Shown here in pieces: positions 14,357 through 21,683 of a DNA stretch of 21,738 bases (positions are counted from its first letter, which is position 1; the number at the start of each line of letters is the position of its first letter). The stretch is from an uncultured Flavobacteriales bacterium (GTDB lineage: Bacteria; Bacteroidota; Bacteroidia; Flavobacteriales; UBA1820). The position numbers were made by a program, and so were the translations under genes. The notes below the pieces were generated by a model. It worked only from the letters and a program-made list of their open reading frames with translations. It did not search any database and was not told the origin of the DNA. The stretch is taken from assembly GCA_902478645.1 (NCBI GenBank), contig CABSLV010000027.1, forward strand, positions 1-21,738. The letters run 5' to 3'.

Positions 14357-14568
14357 CAAAACTTCGTTTCCGTTTGCCGCTACTCTCGGCTTTCGCTATC
14401 TTTTCATAAGACAGGAGGCCCTCGGCATACCAAATCCGAAAACTTCGTTTTCATTTGCCGCTGCTCTCGGCTTTCACTATCTTTTCATAAGACAGGAGGC
14501 GCCTCGGCATATCCAAATCCGAAAACTTCGTTTTCATTTGTCTCTGCTCTCGGCTTTCACTATCTTTG
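14357..14568 (+). repeat. Promoter-bearing repeat, tandem array of three (copy C, upstream of yebC)
   Basis: Three units with steps of 81 and 83 bases, measured between -7 elements at 14397, 14478 and 14561. Each has a dyad, TTTG, 20 bases of spacer ending CTCGGCTTTC(A/G)C, and a -7 element; between units lies CATAAGACAGGAGG, a CTCGGCAT part and CCAAATCC. The dyads are at 14357-14371 (degenerate), 14438-14452 and 14521-14535. The first two -7 boxes read TATCTTTT, and only the last reads TATCTTTG, so the promoter next to the gene is the best one. Confidence 0.85.
14537..14568 (+). promoter_or_regulatory. Bacteroidetes-type promoter for yebC
   Basis: Perfect TTTG (14537-14540), 20-base spacer and TATCTTTG (14561-14568). 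The expected start site is near 14575, giving a leader of about 40 bases. It is the third unit of the tandem array. Confidence 0.75.
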
Positions 14569-14613
14569 CAGGTGTTAAAAACAAACGTACCACATTAGAC
14601 AAAAAATACCACC

Positions 14614-15321
14614 ATGGGTAGAGCATTCGAATACCGCAAAGCGACCAAGCTCAAACGCTGGGCCAACATGAGCAAAACTTTCACCCGCATCGGCAAGGAA
14701 ATCACGATGGCCGTCAAGGAAGCTGGAGACAACCCCCGCAACAACCTGCGCCTTCGCATGGCCATCCAGAACGCCAAAGCGGCCAACATGCCCAAGGACA
14801 ACATTGAACGCGCCATCAAGAAAGCCACCAGCAAGGAACAGGCCGACTACAAGGAAGTCATCTACGAAGGATACGCTCCGCACGGCATCGCCGTACTGAT
14901 CGAAACCGCTACCGACAACCATGTACGCACCGTGGCCAACATCCGCAGCATTTTCAACAAATACGGCGGTTCGCTCGGCACGCAGGGTTCAGTGGACTTC
15001 ATGTTCGAACGCAAGTGCTTCATCAAGATCGAAAAACCGGAAATGGACATCGACGAACTGGAGCTCGAACTGATCGACTATGGCGCCGAAGAGGTATTTG
15101 CCGACGGCGACGAAGTGATGATCTACGGAGCATTCGCCGATTTTGGTGCACTGACCACTGCTGTAGAAGAACGCGGTCTGAAAGTCGTTACCACCGGATT
15201 CGAGCGCGTACCGATGGACCTGAAGGAACTCTCGGACGAAGAAAAAGCCGAGGTAGAGACTGTCCTCGAAAAACTCGAAGAGGACGACGACGTGCAGTAC
15301 GTCTTTACCAACATGAAGTAA
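14614..15321 (+). CDS. yebC: YebC/PmpR family translation-assisting or DNA-binding protein
   Basis: 235 residues with the family-defining N-terminus MGRAFEYRKATKLKRWANMSKTFTRIGKEI, the NPRNNLRLRMAIQNAKAANMPKDNIERAIKKA helical segment, the YEGYAPHGIAVLIETATDN strand-loop and an acidic C-terminus (EEDDDVQYVFTNMK). The family forms three-domain cytoplasmic proteins first described as transcriptional regulators and more recently linked to relief of ribosome stalling at proline stretches. The gene is monocistronic: its own repeat promoter lies 46 bases upstream, and a strong terminator (15365-15403) separates it from queE. Confidence 0.96.
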   Translation: MGRAFEYRKATKLKRWANMSKTFTRIGKEITMAVKEAGDNPRNNLRLRMAIQNAKAANMPKDNIERAIKKATSKEQADYKEVIYEGYAPHGIAVLIETATDNHVRTVANIRSIFNKYGGSLGTQGSVDFMFERKCFIKIEKPEMDIDELELELIDYGAEEVFADGDEVMIYGAFADFGALTTAVEERGLKVVTTGFERVPMDLKELSDEEKAEVETVLEKLEEDDDVQYVFTNMK

Positions 15322-15364
15322 ACGAACCGACGTCCTTTTCCCTTTTCCGGGAGAAAACAAGAAC

Positions 15365-15403
15365 AAGCCTTTCTTTCCTGTCCCGGGAACGAAAGGCTTT
15401 TTT
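15365..15403 (+). terminator. Intrinsic terminator after yebC
   Basis: Stem AAGCCTTTC / GAAAGGCTT (15365-15373 and 15391-15399), a 17-base loop, and a run of six T (15398-15403). Confidence 0.85.
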
Positions 15404-15416
15404 AACACCCAAAAGG

Positions 15417-16058
15417 ATGCCCAACCAAAACATCTCCACTACCCCCGCCTCACACCCCACCGGCGACCGCCTTCCGGTGATGGAACAGTTCTACACCCTG
15501 CAAGGCGAAGGGTGCTTCAGCGGCCGTGCCGCCTACTTTATCCGCTTGTCCGGTTGTCCGGTGCATTGCCCCTGGTGCGACGTAAAAGAGAGCTGGACCA
15601 TCCGTCCCGAGCAATACCGCACCCTCGAAACGATCCTGGAGGAAATCCCCGCCCAAGCCCGCCTGGCCGTAATCACCGGCGGCGAACCGCTGCTGCATCC
15701 CCTGGACGGCCTTACCCAAGCCTTGCACCGCCGCGGACTGCGCACCCACCTGGAGACTTCCGCCACCCGGGAACTTTCCGGACAATGGGACTGGATCTGC
15801 GTATCCCCCAAAACGGCCTTGCCACCGCTGGATTCGGTGTTGCTCCAGGCCGACGAACTGAAAACCGTCATCTGCTCCCGGGAAGATCTCGAACGCGCCG
15901 AACACTACGCCACGCATACCAAAGAGAGTTGCCAACTGCTGCTCCAGCCCGAATGGAGCCGGCGGGACGAAGTGCTTCCCCTGCTGGTAGCCTACGTCAA
16001 ACGGCATCCTCGCTGGGGACTTTCCCTGCAAACGCACAAGTACATCGACATCCCCTGA
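15417..16058 (+). CDS. queE: 7-carboxy-7-deazaguanine synthase (QueE)
   Basis: 213 residues from ATG at 15417, preceded by AAAAGG; M22 (15480) is an alternative. It is a radical SAM enzyme that contracts 6-carboxytetrahydropterin to 7-carboxy-7-deazaguanine on the way to queuosine. The substrate-side motif QFYTLQGEGCFSGRAAYFIRL comes first, then the iron-sulfur cluster motif C47-PVH-C51-PW-C54, which has the standard CX3CX2C spacing, VITGGEPLLHP as the SAM-binding GGE motif, and the typical ending LSLQTHKYIDIP. The start codon lies only 14 bases past the yebC terminator, so expression must come from readthrough or a promoter inside the terminator region, which I cannot see. No other queuosine gene is in the window. 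Confidence 0.95.
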   Translation: MPNQNISTTPASHPTGDRLPVMEQFYTLQGEGCFSGRAAYFIRLSGCPVHCPWCDVKESWTIRPEQYRTLETILEEIPAQARLAVITGGEPLLHPLDGLTQALHRRGLRTHLETSATRELSGQWDWICVSPKTALPPLDSVLLQADELKTVICSREDLERAEHYATHTKESCQLLLQPEWSRRDEVLPLLVAYVKRHPRWGLSLQTHKYIDIP

Positions 16059-16402
16059 CAAGCCGTTTTGGAAGAAGGGGCCGGGGAACGGCCGCAGCAC
16101 CGGTGTTGCAATTCTATTGTAAAAATTTTGGAACGCCGATACGAGGCTGCTTTCTGTCGCAGACAAAAATCAAAGGCGCCCCCGGCGGCGCAGCGGCCAT
16201 GAGGGGAAAACGATATTTTGGAAAGAGGACTGCCAAGCGATTCTCCAGCGTCCATCGCGCGAAAGGAGTTCTCCCCCGCAAAACGAGGCAAGGTTTGATG
16301 GTGTTGTCGAAAAGTTGCGCAAAACTGTTTCCCCAAAGGGAAAACGGTCCAAAAACCCTGAAACGTATCCGCTGATCGTGCCCCTCTCAAAAAACCGGGA
16401 GG
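16059..16402. other. Unexplained noncoding stretch between convergent queE and psd
   Basis: 344 bases without a credible gene: open frames here are unlike proteins and lack start signals. A GCCGTT / AACGGC stem (16062-16067 and 16087-16092) and GTTTCCC-CAAA-GGGAAAAC (about 16327-16345) are visible. No tRNA or familiar structural RNA motif was recognised. It could hold a small RNA or a decayed gene. Confidence 0.5.
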
Positions 16403-17095
16403 TTATTTTTCTTCTTTTTCCTCCGTTTTTTCTACGATCTCGGCAATGACGGTTTCACCGCCACGCACCTTGTCCCCCAACGATACGCACACCTTGAAGT
16501 CCAGGGGGACGAACACGTCCAGCCGAGAACCGAACTTGATAAAGCCCGAGTCGGCCCCGCGCCCTACATGCTGCCCGACAGTGGCATAATTGACGATCCG
16601 GCGCGCCATTGCTCCGGCCACTTGTCGGTAAAGGATCCGTCCGAGGGTGGCGTTGTGGATCACGACGGTCGTCCGTTCGTTTTCCAAAGAAGATTTCGGA
16701 CTCCAGGCTACGCGTTTCTTGCCGGGATGGTACTTCGAGTATTCCACCACTCCACTGACAGGATAGCGCGTTACGTGAACATTGGCCGGGGACATGAATA
16801 CCGAGATCTGCCGCATGGGAGCATGGAAATACTCGGGTTCGGTTACCGCCTCGATCACCACCACCTTACCGTCCACTCCGGAAAACACCTGGGTGTCTTT
16901 CGGCTGCACGGCATAGCGGCGCGGATTGCGGAAAAACGTAGAGATGAGCACATAAGCTATCGACGTTACCCCCAGCAGCAAGCCGAAAACCACCTGAGAA
17001 TCCACGTACTGAAATGCAATGACATTGATCAGCACCATCACGGCAAAGAGCGTGAGCAGGATCTTCTTCCCTTCCTTGTGGATCTTCAGGCGCAT
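16403..17095 (-). CDS. psd: Phosphatidylserine decarboxylase, short form
   Basis: 230 residues from ATG at 17095, four bases past the cdsA stop codon. Two hydrophobic segments (about 11-30 and 35-55) anchor the N-terminus; the enzyme then shows SGVDGKVVVIE, FMSPANVHVTRYPVSG, YHPGKKRVAWSPKSSLENER and the processing site IKFGSRLDVFVP. In this family the proenzyme cleaves itself between the Gly and Ser (Gly189-Ser190) and the Ser becomes the pyruvoyl cofactor. It decarboxylates phosphatidylserine to phosphatidylethanolamine at the inner membrane. The GS site in place of LGST is usual for the short archaeal-type form found in Bacteroidetes. The C-terminus is charged (EKTEEKEEK). It is cotranscribed with cdsA, which acts two steps earlier; the serine transferase between them is not in the window. 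A start at 17128 would overlap cdsA and is unlikely. Confidence 0.95.
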   Translation of the reverse strand: MRLKIHKEGKKILLTLFAVMVLINVIAFQYVDSQVVFGLLLGVTSIAYVLISTFFRNPRRYAVQPKDTQVFSGVDGKVVVIEAVTEPEYFHAPMRQISVFMSPANVHVTRYPVSGVVEYSKYHPGKKRVAWSPKSSLENERTTVVIHNATLGRILYRQVAGAMARRIVNYATVGQHVGRGADSGFIKFGSRLDVFVPLDFKVCVSLGDKVRGGETVIAEIVEKTEEKEEK

Positions 17096-17099
17096 GACG

Positions 17100-17963
17100 T
17101 TACGACAAATAAAGGTATGCGTACACAAAAGGCACGCTCATGATAAAACTGTCCAGACGGTCCAGCATCCCGCCGTGCCCCGGCATGATACGTCCCGAAT
17201 CCTTCACCCCGGCCATGCGCTTGAACATCGACTCGACCAAATCGCCACCTACGCCCATCACGCAGACGATCGCAGCCACAACCATCCACTGGGTCAGAGT
17301 CAAAGTCTGGGGAAACACCTGGGAAAGCACATATCCGCCCACCAGAGTGAACACCACCCCGCCTACAAACCCTTCGAGGGTCTTCTTTGGCGAGACGCGT
17401 TCCATCAGTTTGTGCCGTCCCATCGAAATACCGCACAGGTAGGCAAAGGTATCGCACACCCAGGTGAGGATAAACAACCCGAGCGGCAAACGGTAGTCGT
17501 ACATCGGCACTGCTCCGGAGTAAGGGATCAGCAGCGCCAGCACGAAGGGCATCGTGATGTAAACGAAGATCAGAAACGCCCGTCCCAGATCGGCCACCGC
17601 ATTGTCCTTGGCCCGCAAGAGTTCCACCAGGAACAGCAAAAACAGCAGCGGAAGCAGCAGTACGTCCCACCGCGCCTCGAATCCCCGGAGGGGCAAATAT
17701 TCCGTCGAGAAAGCCACCGAAAGCAGCAGCAACACATGGATCACGACCAGCGACACCTGAAGGCTTCTGCTGCGCAGGGAGAGCAAACGGATAAACTCGG
17801 CGATGCACACCCCCGAAGCCAAAGCCATGAAGACAAAATACGGGGTAGCGCCCCCCAGGATACATCCGACCAGCAGAGCTACGTAAACCGCCCCTACGGC
17901 CGTTCTCACGGGCAGGGAAGCTGCCACGAATTTTTGTTTGATGTCTTTTTTCGGAGCGTCCAA
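17100..17963 (-). CDS. cdsA: Phosphatidate cytidylyltransferase (CdsA)
   Basis: 287 residues, a polytopic inner-membrane protein with about eight hydrophobic segments. It makes CDP-diacylglycerol from phosphatidate and CTP, the entry to phospholipid synthesis. The family signature is at the C-terminal side: SPKKTLEGFVGG, then GDLVESMFKRMAGVKDSGRIMPGHGGMLDRLDS, including the acidic and Lys residues of the metal and nucleotide site. The start is unusual: the first usable codon after the promoter is TTG at 17963, and no in-frame ATG occurs before Met46, which would remove the first membrane segments. Expression comes from the proximal unit of the repeat at 17989-18117. psd follows after four bases. 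Confidence 0.94.
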   Translation of the reverse strand: MDAPKKDIKQKFVAASLPVRTAVGAVYVALLVGCILGGATPYFVFMALASGVCIAEFIRLLSLRSRSLQVSLVVIHVLLLLSVAFSTEYLPLRGFEARWDVLLLPLLFLLFLVELLRAKDNAVADLGRAFLIFVYITMPFVLALLIPYSGAVPMYDYRLPLGLFILTWVCDTFAYLCGISMGRHKLMERVSPKKTLEGFVGGVVFTLVGGYVLSQVFPQTLTLTQWMVVAAIVCVMGVGGDLVESMFKRMAGVKDSGRIMPGHGGMLDRLDSFIMSVPFVYAYLYLS

Positions 17964-17988
17964 AGCGTCAAGTGTTCTTCGTAATGTG

Positions 17989-18020
17989 CAAAGATAGTGA
18001 AAGCCGAGAGCAGAGACAAA
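17989..18020 (-). promoter_or_regulatory. Bacteroidetes-type promoter for cdsA-psd
   Basis: Perfect TTTG (18017-18020), 20 bases, TATCTTTG (17989-17996). The leader to the TTG start at 17963 would be about 20 bases. Confidence 0.75.
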
Positions 18021-18117
18021 CGAAAACGAAGTTTTCGCTTTGGATATGCCGAGGCACCTCCTGTCTTATGGAAAGACAGTGAAAGCCGAGAGCAGCGGCA
18101 AATGAAAACGAAGTTTC
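17989..18117 (-). repeat. Promoter-bearing repeat, tandem pair (copy D, upstream of cdsA)
   Basis: Two units, 82 bases apart, on the minus strand. The proximal one has the dyad CGAAAAC-TTC-GTTTTCG (18021-18037), TTTG (18017-18020), a 20-base spacer and TATCTTTG (17989-17996). The distal one has a damaged dyad (18104-18117), TTTG (18099-18102), a 20-base spacer and TGTCTTTC (18071-18078). The inter-unit text (CATAAGACAGGAGG, then CCTCGGCATATCCAAA) matches the yebC array. Confidence 0.85.
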
Positions 18118-18166
18118 AGAAAGGACCGGACACCGACGAGGCCAAAAGTTCCCCCTTCCCACCAAG

Positions 18167-18210
18167 AAGGATCGCGGGACCGGGGCATTCGCCCCGGTCC
18201 CGCGATCCTT
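18167..18210. terminator. Long hairpin terminator after ftsH
   Basis: A perfect 20-bp stem (18167-18186 with 18191-18210; ATCGCGGGACCGGGGC core) and an ATTC loop, 98 bases past the ftsH stop codon. On the plus strand it is followed by GATTTTC. It insulates ftsH from the cdsA promoter repeats. The stem sequence differs from the other three long hairpins. Confidence 0.8.
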
Positions 18211-18308
18211 GATTTTCTCTTCCGATGAACCCGGCAAAAAAGAAAGAACGACAATCGGGATAATTTCTCTCCCCCTCTGCCCTTCTACCCGGCTATCTCT
18301 TGGCCCCC

Positions 18309-20417
18309 TTACGAAGGCTGCCCGCTCGAAGGCTCTGAAGGGGATGCCGACGAGGAATCCTCCGCCGGGCGGTCGGCCTGCGCGTCCGACGCATCTGTTT
18401 TCGCCTCATCCGTTGCCTCTTCCGATTCGCTCGTCGGCAGGGCGGACAGAGCGGGTTTCGACTGGGTATCCGAAGTCTGACCGTCCTCCACGTCCGGGAA
18501 AGGACGAGGGCCGAATATCTCGATAAGGTCTTCCTTGAAGATCACCTCCCGCTCCAAGAGCATTTCCGCCAGACGGGTCAGTTTGTCGCGGTTGTCGGAA
18601 AGGATCTTCAAAGCACGCTGGTACTGCTCCTCGACGATCTTCGAGATTTCCTCGTCGATGATCTGGGCGGTCTTTTCGCTGTACGGTTTGGTAAAACCGT
18701 AGTCGCGCTGGCCAGTGGAGTCGTAGTAAGTGATGTTGCCTATCTTTTCATTCAGCCCATAGACGGTTACCATCGCCATGGCTTGACGGCTGACCTTTTC
18801 CAGGTCGGACAAGGCACCGGTGGATATTTTCCCGAAGATGATCTGTTCGGAAGCCCGCCCACCGAGGGTCGCACACATCTCGTCCTTGATCTGGTCGGCG
18901 GTAGTCAGCTGACGCTCCTCGGGCAGATACCAGGCCGCCCCGAGGGACTGTCCGCGCGGCACGATGGTTACCTTGACCAGCGGAGCGGCATAGCGGGTGA
19001 GCCAGCTCACGGTCGCGTGTCCCGCTTCGTGGAAGGCAATGGCGCGTTTTTCCTCCGGAGAAATGATCCGCGAGCGTTTTTCCAACCCGCCGATGATACG
19101 ATCCACAGCCGAGAGGAAGTCCTCGCGATCGACGGCATCCTTGTTGCGACGGGCGGCGATCAGTGCGGCTTCGTTGCATACGTTGGCAATGTCCGCTCCG
19201 GAAAATCCCGGCGTCTGCCGTGCCAGGAACTTGATGTCCAGACCGGGTGCCAGTTTGAGCGGTTTGAGGTGGACCTTGAAGATCTCCTCGCGCTCGTTCA
19301 AATCCGGCAGGTCGACGTAGATCTGGCGGTCGAAACGTCCGGCGCGCAAGAGCGCCTTGTCCAGGATGTCGGCACGGTTGGTGGCGGCCAACACGATAAC
19401 GTTGGTATCGGTCTGGAAACCGTCCATCTCGGTGAGGAGTTGGTTGAGAGTATTTTCTCGCTCGTCGTTCGAGCCTGTTACCGCGTTCTTGCCACGGGCA
19501 CGCCCAATGGCGTCGATCTCGTCGATAAAGATAATGGAGGGCGACTTTTCCTTGGCCTGCTTGAACAAGTCGCGCACGCGGGAAGCCCCCACCCCGACGA
19601 ACATTTCGACGAAGTCCGACCCCGAGAGGGAGAAGAACGGCACACCCGCTTCTCCGGCGATCGCCTTGGCCAAAAGGGTCTTACCCGTTCCGGGAGGGCC
19701 TACCAGCAGGGCTCCTTTGGGGATTTTTCCACCCAAGCGGGTGTACTTGGAGGGTTCGCGCAGGAAATTGACGATCTCCTGCAACTCTTCCTTGGCCCCT
19801 TCCAGTCCGGCTACGTTCTCGAAGGTAACCCGGATCCGGTCGTTCTCGTCGAACACCCGGGCCTTGCTCTTGCCGATGTTGAAGATCTGATTGCCACCAC
19901 CGCCGCCACCGCCGGCCATACGGCGGAACATCCAGACGAAGAACACAATCATCAGGATCATCGGAAGCCACGAGAGCAGGTCGCCCCAGAGCGTATTGGG
20001 TTTTTCCATCCGCAACGGAATGTTGAGCCCGTTGGCATTGGATACCTCATTGAAGGTTTTCTCGAAATTGGCCGCATCGACAAACCGCACCACGAACTGC
20101 GGGCCGGCGGGAGCGCCCTTCCCGTAAGCCTTGGGCAGATCCTTGTACTTGTCGGATTTCAGTGCCTCGGAGGTCAGATAAACGTTGGCGACTTCCTTGT
20201 TGTAGATCACCACCTCCTTCACCTCGCCCGAGGGAAGCACCGTGTCGAAAAATTCGTTCCACGTGATGTCCTTGGGACGGGACTGGTCGCTATAAAAATA
20301 TTCAATCCCGAAGATCACTACGATGATCAGGGCCGAAATCCACCAGAATCCCAGCGGGGAGCGTCCTACGGGCGATATATTTCCGGTCGGTTTGCCGGTC
20401 GGTTTTTTTTGTTCCAT
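18309..20417 (-). CDS. ftsH: ATP-dependent zinc metalloprotease FtsH
   Basis: 702 residues from ATG at 20417; longer frames to 20591 run into rsfS and are rejected. A basic N-terminal tail leads to membrane helix 1 (about 24-42), a periplasmic FtsH domain, membrane helix 2 (about 150-168, SWLPMILMIVFFVWMF), a Gly-rich linker, the AAA+ domain with Walker A GPPGTGKT (Lys246), Walker B IIFIDEIDAIGR and second region of homology NRADILDKALLRAGRFDR, and the protease domain with the zinc motif HEAGH (463-467). It forms a hexamer in the inner membrane that degrades membrane and regulatory proteins. The C-terminus (last 60 or so residues) is a low-complexity Ser/Ala/Glu/Asp/Pro tail of unknown role. 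The gene follows rsfS by 67 bases, probably in one operon; tandem GGTTCA copies lie in that gap. Confidence 0.97.
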   Translation of the reverse strand: MEQKKPTGKPTGNISPVGRSPLGFWWISALIIVVIFGIEYFYSDQSRPKDITWNEFFDTVLPSGEVKEVVIYNKEVANVYLTSEALKSDKYKDLPKAYGKGAPAGPQFVVRFVDAANFEKTFNEVSNANGLNIPLRMEKPNTLWGDLLSWLPMILMIVFFVWMFRRMAGGGGGGGNQIFNIGKSKARVFDENDRIRVTFENVAGLEGAKEELQEIVNFLREPSKYTRLGGKIPKGALLVGPPGTGKTLLAKAIAGEAGVPFFSLSGSDFVEMFVGVGASRVRDLFKQAKEKSPSIIFIDEIDAIGRARGKNAVTGSNDERENTLNQLLTEMDGFQTDTNVIVLAATNRADILDKALLRAGRFDRQIYVDLPDLNEREEIFKVHLKPLKLAPGLDIKFLARQTPGFSGADIANVCNEAALIAARRNKDAVDREDFLSAVDRIIGGLEKRSRIISPEEKRAIAFHEAGHATVSWLTRYAAPLVKVTIVPRGQSLGAAWYLPEERQLTTADQIKDEMCATLGGRASEQIIFGKISTGALSDLEKVSRQAMAMVTVYGLNEKIGNITYYDSTGQRDYGFTKPYSEKTAQIIDEEISKIVEEQYQRALKILSDNRDKLTRLAEMLLEREVIFKEDLIEIFGPRPFPDVEDGQTSDTQSKPALSALPTSESEEATDEAKTDASDAQADRPAEDSSSASPSEPSSGQPS

Positions 20418-20484
20418 TTTGTTTTTTTCCGGGTTCAGGTTCAGGTTGAGAAAAAAGCGAAAAGAAAAGGGACGAAGCAGATCC

Positions 20485-20856
20485 TCAGGCTTCCTCTTCG
20501 ATCCGGGTGACCTTGGCGTCGCCCCAAAGGGATTCCAAGTCGTAGAACTGTCGGGTGGCCTCCTGGAAAACGTGCACCACGATGTCCGCATAGTCCATCA
20601 GCACCCACTGGGCATTGTCGGCACCTTCCACATGCCAGGGACGTTCGCCCGTGGTACGGGACACCTGCTTTTCGACCTGTCCGGCAATGGAATGCACGTG
20701 TGTGGAGGAATTACCGGTACATACTACGAAATAGCTGCACACGGCCGATTCAATCCCGCGCAAGTCCATCAAGACGATATCGCGCGCCTTGATCTGGGAG
20801 AGTTCATGCAGGATAGCGGAAAGCAAAGTGTCGGTGGATACTGTTTTTTTTGTCAT
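20485..20856 (-). CDS. rsfS: Ribosome silencing factor RsfS (Iojap/YbeB)
   Basis: 123 residues. RsfS binds ribosomal protein uL14 on the large subunit and blocks subunit joining when nutrients are scarce. The family core is seen as IKARDIVLMDLRGIESAVCSYFVVCTGNSSTHVHSIAGQVEK, then GERPWHVEGADNAQWVLMDYADIVVHVFQEATRQFYDLESLWGDA, which is nearly the full domain. It is the first gene of the rsfS-ftsH pair, and the -7 element TACATTTG at 20883-20890 on the minus strand gives it a short leader. It is divergent from birA. Confidence 0.97.
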   Translation of the reverse strand: MTKKTVSTDTLLSAILHELSQIKARDIVLMDLRGIESAVCSYFVVCTGNSSTHVHSIAGQVEKQVSRTTGERPWHVEGADNAQWVLMDYADIVVHVFQEATRQFYDLESLWGDAKVTRIEEEA

Positions 20857-20866
20857 ACAAATTGAT

Positions 20867-20890
20867 TAGTTTTGACGGTTGGCAAATGTA
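20867..20890. promoter_or_regulatory. Divergent promoters of rsfS (-) and birA (+)
   Basis: In the 74-base gap, TAGTTTTG (20867-20874, plus strand) and TACATTTG (20883-20890, minus strand) both match TAnnTTTG. They face away over only eight intervening bases, so their polymerases would compete. No consensus TTTG is found at 20 bases for either. Confidence 0.5.
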
Positions 20891-20930
20891 ATGAAAAAAT
20901 GCGTTACGGAGGCCATCTTCACAAAACATT

Positions 20931-21683
20931 ATGAGAATGGATAGCGACTTGCAATACAAAGTCTTGCAGCATCCGATGCTGGCTTCGACCAATACTCATC
21001 TGATCAACCTGCTGGCCTCGGGCGAACCGCTCGAGGAGTTTACCGTCGTGCAGACCGACGAACAGACCTCCGGACGGGGACAAGGCACCAACCGGTGGAG
21101 TAGCCAGGGAGGAAAAAACCTGACATTCAGCACACTGTTTCTTCCCGACCTGGACGCACGGGAACACTTCTTCCTCAACATGTGCGTTTCGCTGGGCATC
21201 CGCGACACGGTTGAAAAATACACCGAAGGAGTGCAGGTAAAGTGGCCCAACGATATTTACGTGGGAAAGGACAAAATCTGCGGCATCCTGATCGAGAGTT
21301 CCATCAAGGGTGGACGCATCACCCGCTGCGTAGCAGGCATCGGACTGAACGTCAACCAGGAGGAATTCGAAAGTTGGATTCCCAACCCGACATCCATCCG
21401 CAACGAGACGGGCGAAGAAACCGACCTGACCCAACTGCTGGACGAAACGATGCACAACCTCTACAAGTACTATTCCCTGTTGAAACAAGAACGCCGCGAG
21501 GAGATCAAACAGGAATACCTGGCCCACATGTGGCGCAAGGACCTCGAGGCCGACTACCAGGACGCCGAAGGGCGTTTCACGGGCATCATCCGGGGATGCG
21601 ACGATATGGGCCGCTTGCAGATAGAGCGTCCCGACGGAAGTGTTTCCTGCTACGCTTTCCGCGAGGTGTCGTTCATCCTCTGA
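20931..21683 (+). CDS. birA: Biotin--[acetyl-CoA-carboxylase] ligase (BirA), monofunctional
   Basis: 250 residues from ATG at 20931 (a second ATG at 20937 is possible). The enzyme makes biotinyl-AMP and transfers biotin to the carrier domain of biotin-dependent carboxylases. Visible are the ASTNTHL segment, the adenylate-binding GRGQGTNRW motif, KWPNDIYVGKDKICGILIE with the catalytic Lys, and GIGLNVNQEEF, followed by the small C-terminal SH3-like domain (EGRFTGIIRGCDDMGRLQIERPDG). It lacks the N-terminal winged helix of E. coli BirA, so it should not act as a repressor. The remaining 55 bases of the window (21684-21738) hold no gene. Confidence 0.95.
   Translation: MRMDSDLQYKVLQHPMLASTNTHLINLLASGEPLEEFTVVQTDEQTSGRGQGTNRWSSQGGKNLTFSTLFLPDLDAREHFFLNMCVSLGIRDTVEKYTEGVQVKWPNDIYVGKDKICGILIESSIKGGRITRCVAGIGLNVNQEEFESWIPNPTSIRNETGEETDLTQLLDETMHNLYKYYSLLKQERREEIKQEYLAHMWRKDLEADYQDAEGRFTGIIRGCDDMGRLQIERPDGSVSCYAFREVSFIL

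Noticed and set aside
14357..14568. CRISPR array
   Set aside because: The repeat period is 81-83 bases with the whole unit conserved, no unique spacers, and no cas genes nearby; it is a tandem promoter repeat.
14142..14621. A 159-codon plus-strand frame before yebC
   Set aside because: It translates the promoter repeats into near-identical peptide copies and lacks protein-like sequence.
16170..16390. A coding gene on the minus strand between queE and psd
   Set aside because: Frames there have random-looking composition, no promoter or start context, and the longest one runs into queE on the other strand.
20430..20450. Tandem GGTTCA copies between rsfS and ftsH as a regulatory array
   Set aside because: Only about two and a half hexamer copies are present in a short operon gap; too little to call.
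18783..20510. A 575-codon plus-strand frame opposite ftsH
   Set aside because: It is fully antisense to FtsH, whose motifs are intact.
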